From NCBI GenBank assembly GCA_964460845.1, contig CAYWRZ010000001.1, forward strand, positions 345,561 to 409,560: DNA of 64,000 nucleotides. Reading direction: 5' to 3'. Position numbers and translations under genes: made by a program. This document shows, piece by piece, positions 61,903-64,000 of this stretch. Position 1 is the first letter of the stretch. Each line of letters starts with the position of its first letter. The notes beneath the pieces are model-generated. The model was not told the DNA's origin. It saw nothing but the letters and a program-made list of their open reading frames with translations, and did not search any database. The stretch comes from CAYWRZ01 sp964460845 (GTDB taxonomy: Bacteria > Bacteroidota > Bacteroidia > Flavobacteriales_D > UBA2798).

Positions 61903-62871
61903 TTAAAATCCGAGTTTTTCCCTTACCTGTACCAGCTTTTTTTGTGCCAGCACGCGGGCTTTCGCTTCTCCGATCTGTAGCTGTTCCTCTATCTTCTCCG
62001 GATTTTCCATATAATCGCCATAACGCACACGCGCTTCAGCAAAGGTGTCGAGAAGAAGGGCGAGCAGCTCCTGCTTGGCATGGCCGTAACCCAATCCGCC
62101 GGCACGATAACGGGCAGCAAGATCGGCTGTCTGCGCAGGAGAAGCCAGTAAACGATAAAGGGCAAATACGTTACATTTCTCCGGATCTTTCGGCTCTTCG
62201 AGCGGAATGCTGTCGGTCACGATACTCATCACCTGCTTCTTCAGCTCTTTTTCAGGAAGAAAAATATTGAGGTAATTGCCATACGATTTGCTCATTTTTT
62301 GTCCGTCGGTACCGGGCACAATCATCACCTGCTCGTCGATACGGGCCTGAGGCAAGACAAAGGTTTCGCCCATACGGCGATTAAATGCAGCCGCGATATC
62401 ACGCGAAATTTCAAGGTGCTGAAGCTGATCTTTGCCCACCGGCACAAATTCGGCATCGTACAGTACGATATCGGCCGCCTGTAAAACAGGATATACAAAC
62501 AATCCGGCGTTGACATCTGCAAGCCGATCGCTTTTTTCTTTGAAAGAGTGTGCATTGGCCAGCATCGGAAAAGGCGTAAAGCAGTTCAGGTACCAGGCCA
62601 GCTCGCAGGTTTCGGCCACCCGGCTCTGCCTGTAAAAAACGGTACGGTTTACATCCAGTCCGAAGGCCAGCCACGAAGCGGCTACGGCATACACATTATG
62701 ACGGCGAACTTCGGCGTCTTTGAGCGAAGTCAGCGAATGCAGATCGGCGATAAAAATAAACGACTCGTTGCCCGGCTCATTGCACATAGCCAGTGCCGGA
62801 CGTATGGCGCCCAGTATATTTCCGAGATGCGGCACCCCTGAGCTTTGGATACCGGTGAGAATTCTTGCCAT
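61903..62871 (-). CDS. trpS: Tryptophanyl-tRNA synthetase
   Basis: 322 residues, usual size. Class I motifs: TGIQSSGVPHLGNILGA (HIGH-like HLGN at 15-18) and KMSKS at 192-196. ADLHSLTSL and the tryptophan pocket region (VYPVLQAADIVLYDAEFVPVGKDQLQHLE) are also present. It charges tRNA-Trp. Possibly transcribed with the pseudouridine synthase gene 21 bp upstream. Confidence 0.96.
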   Translation of the reverse strand: MARILTGIQSSGVPHLGNILGAIRPALAMCNEPGNESFIFIADLHSLTSLKDAEVRRHNVYAVAASWLAFGLDVNRTVFYRQSRVAETCELAWYLNCFTPFPMLANAHSFKEKSDRLADVNAGLFVYPVLQAADIVLYDAEFVPVGKDQLQHLEISRDIAAAFNRRMGETFVLPQARIDEQVMIVPGTDGQKMSKSYGNYLNIFLPEKELKKQVMSIVTDSIPLEEPKDPEKCNVFALYRLLASPAQTADLAARYRAGGLGYGHAKQELLALLLDTFAEARVRYGDYMENPEKIEEQLQIGEAKARVLAQKKLVQVREKLGF

Positions 62872-62892
62872 GAAAAAATAACGTAAAAACGG

Positions 62893-64000
62893 TTAAAGCA
62901 TTTTGAGAAAAGCCACTTCTTTTTCACTCAGAAAACGCCATTTGCCACGCGGCAAATCTTTTTTGGTAAGACCGGCAAACATGACCCGATCCAGCCTTAC
63001 CACTTTGTAACCCAAGTGCTCAAACATACGACGCACAATGCGGTTACGACCCGAGTGGATCTCCACGCCGATATCGCGCTTGTTGCTGGCATCGCCTACA
63101 AACTGCACGTCATCTACTTTGATGAACCCGTCTTCGAGCTCAAAGCCTGCACGCATTTGATCGAGGTGTTCGCCCGATACGTTCTGATCGGTCACTACGT
63201 GGTATATCTTTTTGATGTTGTGGCGGGGGTGAGTCAGCTTTTTGGTGAGCTCTCCGTCGTTGGTGAAAAGCAGCAGTCCGGTAGTATTCCGGTCGAGGCG
63301 ACCCACGGGATAAATGCGTTCGCGGGTAGCGCTGGCCACGAGTTCCATCACGGTTTTGCGTTGCTGCGGATCGTCTGACGTGGTGATGTAATCTTTGGGC
63401 TTGTTGAGCAGCAGGTACACCAGTTTTTCGCGCTGAAGTGTCTGATCGCCGTACATCACCTTATCGGTCGGATTGATGCGGGTTCCGAGCTCGGTTACGG
63501 GTTTTCCGTTTACGGTAATCGCACCCGACTCGATGAGGGTATCGGCTTCGCGACGCGAGCAGAGACCGGTATTGGAGATAAATTTATTCAGTCGAATTAA
63601 TCCGTCGTCGTTTTTCGACGTGGTTTTTTCTTTTTTCGTACGTTTTACCAGGGTGTTGTATTCCTGTGCCGAACGGGCATGTTTCTTTTTACGGTCCTGA
63701 TATTTGCCCAGGTCACTTTCGTCTTCGCGCGGAGCACGCGGTTTGCGTGCAGCGGGCTTTTTCGGCCATTCGCTTTTTTCTTTCCCTTCTCCACTATCTG
63801 AGCCGGGCGATTTGCGTTCGCGGTAGGCTTTCTCAGGCTGTTCGTCACGCGATTGGCGCTCACCACGTATGTATGAGGGGCGAGGCGATCCTTTGCGGGC
63901 TCCGGAATCGGAATCGGAACGGCGTTCGCGGTAGCCTTTCTCGGGACGTTCGTCACGCGATTGACGCTCACCACGTATGTATGAGGGGCGGGGTGATCCT
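62893..64000 (-). CDS. rluB: RluB-type pseudouridine synthase, N-terminus outside window
   Basis: The frame is open from 62893 to the window edge, so the gene is 5' partial (at least 368 residues). Next to the edge is a Lys/Arg/Ser-rich extension with a 36-residue repeat (SPRPSYIRGERQSRDE...), two copies visible with a 108-bp period. Then comes an S4 RNA-binding domain (RLNKFISNTGLCSRREADTLIESG) and the catalytic domain with GRLDRNTTGLLLFTNDG (catalytic Asp). It modifies 23S rRNA uridines; which position is not readable. An ATG at 63459 is internal and not the start. Confidence 0.88.
   Translation of the reverse strand, partial: GSPRPSYIRGERQSRDERPEKGYRERRSDSDSGARKGSPRPSYIRGERQSRDEQPEKAYRERKSPGSDSGEGKEKSEWPKKPAARKPRAPREDESDLGKYQDRKKKHARSAQEYNTLVKRTKKEKTTSKNDDGLIRLNKFISNTGLCSRREADTLIESGAITVNGKPVTELGTRINPTDKVMYGDQTLQREKLVYLLLNKPKDYITTSDDPQQRKTVMELVASATRERIYPVGRLDRNTTGLLLFTNDGELTKKLTHPRHNIKKIYHVVTDQNVSGEHLDQMRAGFELEDGFIKVDDVQFVGDASNKRDIGVEIHSGRNRIVRRMFEHLGYKVVRLDRVMFAGLTKKDLPRGKWRFLSEKEVAFLKML

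Noticed and set aside
62893..63459. Pseudouridine synthase starting at the internal ATG 63459
   Set aside because: This would cut off most of the S4 domain, which is present in the same open frame upstream to the window edge.

Overview
The window looks like chromosomal DNA of a Bacteroidota member. Pointers are a PorP/SprF-family protein beside a surface protein with SprB-type repeats and a gliding-motility-type C-terminal domain (type IX secretion), a single-subunit cytochrome b SdhC followed by SdhA and SdhB, an S46 dipeptidyl-peptidase, type I asparaginase, many AxxC lipoproteins, TAnnTTTG -7 promoter boxes and almost no Shine-Dalgarno sequences. I cannot name the genus.

Layout. 0-6.9 kb: small, mostly unrecognised membrane proteins and lipoproteins, a TPR protein, two paralogous exported proteins sharing a 261-bp identical tract, and a protein (5213-6274) resembling cargo of extracellular contractile injection systems. 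7.1-8.6 kb: a WG-repeat lipoprotein. 8.8-17.8 kb: an AT-rich block of ten minus-strand genes cut into seven modules by six imperfect-palindrome elements with AAC/GTT ends. I read this as an integron-type gene-cassette array, or a cluster of attC sites lacking an integrase (no intI is seen here). It carries an unknown 297-aa protein, a DUF4062/STAND-like 875-aa protein, a DUF4272 protein, a barstar-like protein with a small partner, a Crp-like regulator with two methyltransferases, a membrane protein and a VOC-domain lipoprotein. 17.9-18.4 kb: hairpin repeats and tRNA-Ser(GGA).

18.4-34 kb: core and household genes (ansA, tatD, a family 9 glycosyltransferase, acyl-CoA thioesterase, hemJ, DUF488, two secreted amidohydrolase-like proteins, an EamA transporter, cytochrome c, hflX, a small HTH regulator), with a REP-like array at 29.76-30.07 kb. 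33.7-43.4 kb: type IX secretion-related surface proteins (PorP/SprF plus its probable substrate) and, divergent to them, a 2,116-aa protein with an N-terminal barrel-like region, 16 Ig-like repeats and a charged helical tail. 43.5-52 kb: DPP7-type peptidase, OmpA-family lipoprotein, exonuclease III and an 1,158-aa outer-membrane protein. 52.3-55.9 kb: the sdhCAB operon. 56-58.2 kb: seven small cysteine-containing lipoproteins on the minus strand, partly tandem duplicates. 58.4-64 kb: an aminotransferase/omega-amidase pair, an SAM-fold protein, an M50-like membrane protease, trpS and an RluB-type pseudouridine synthase whose repetitive N-terminus runs off the edge.

The strongest candidates for something new are the cassette array with its possible immune protein, the orphan injection-system-like cargo protein, and the giant Ig-repeat protein with alternating cysteine-bearing and cysteine-free domains. 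All functional statements rest on reading the sequence and on family knowledge; no database search was run.
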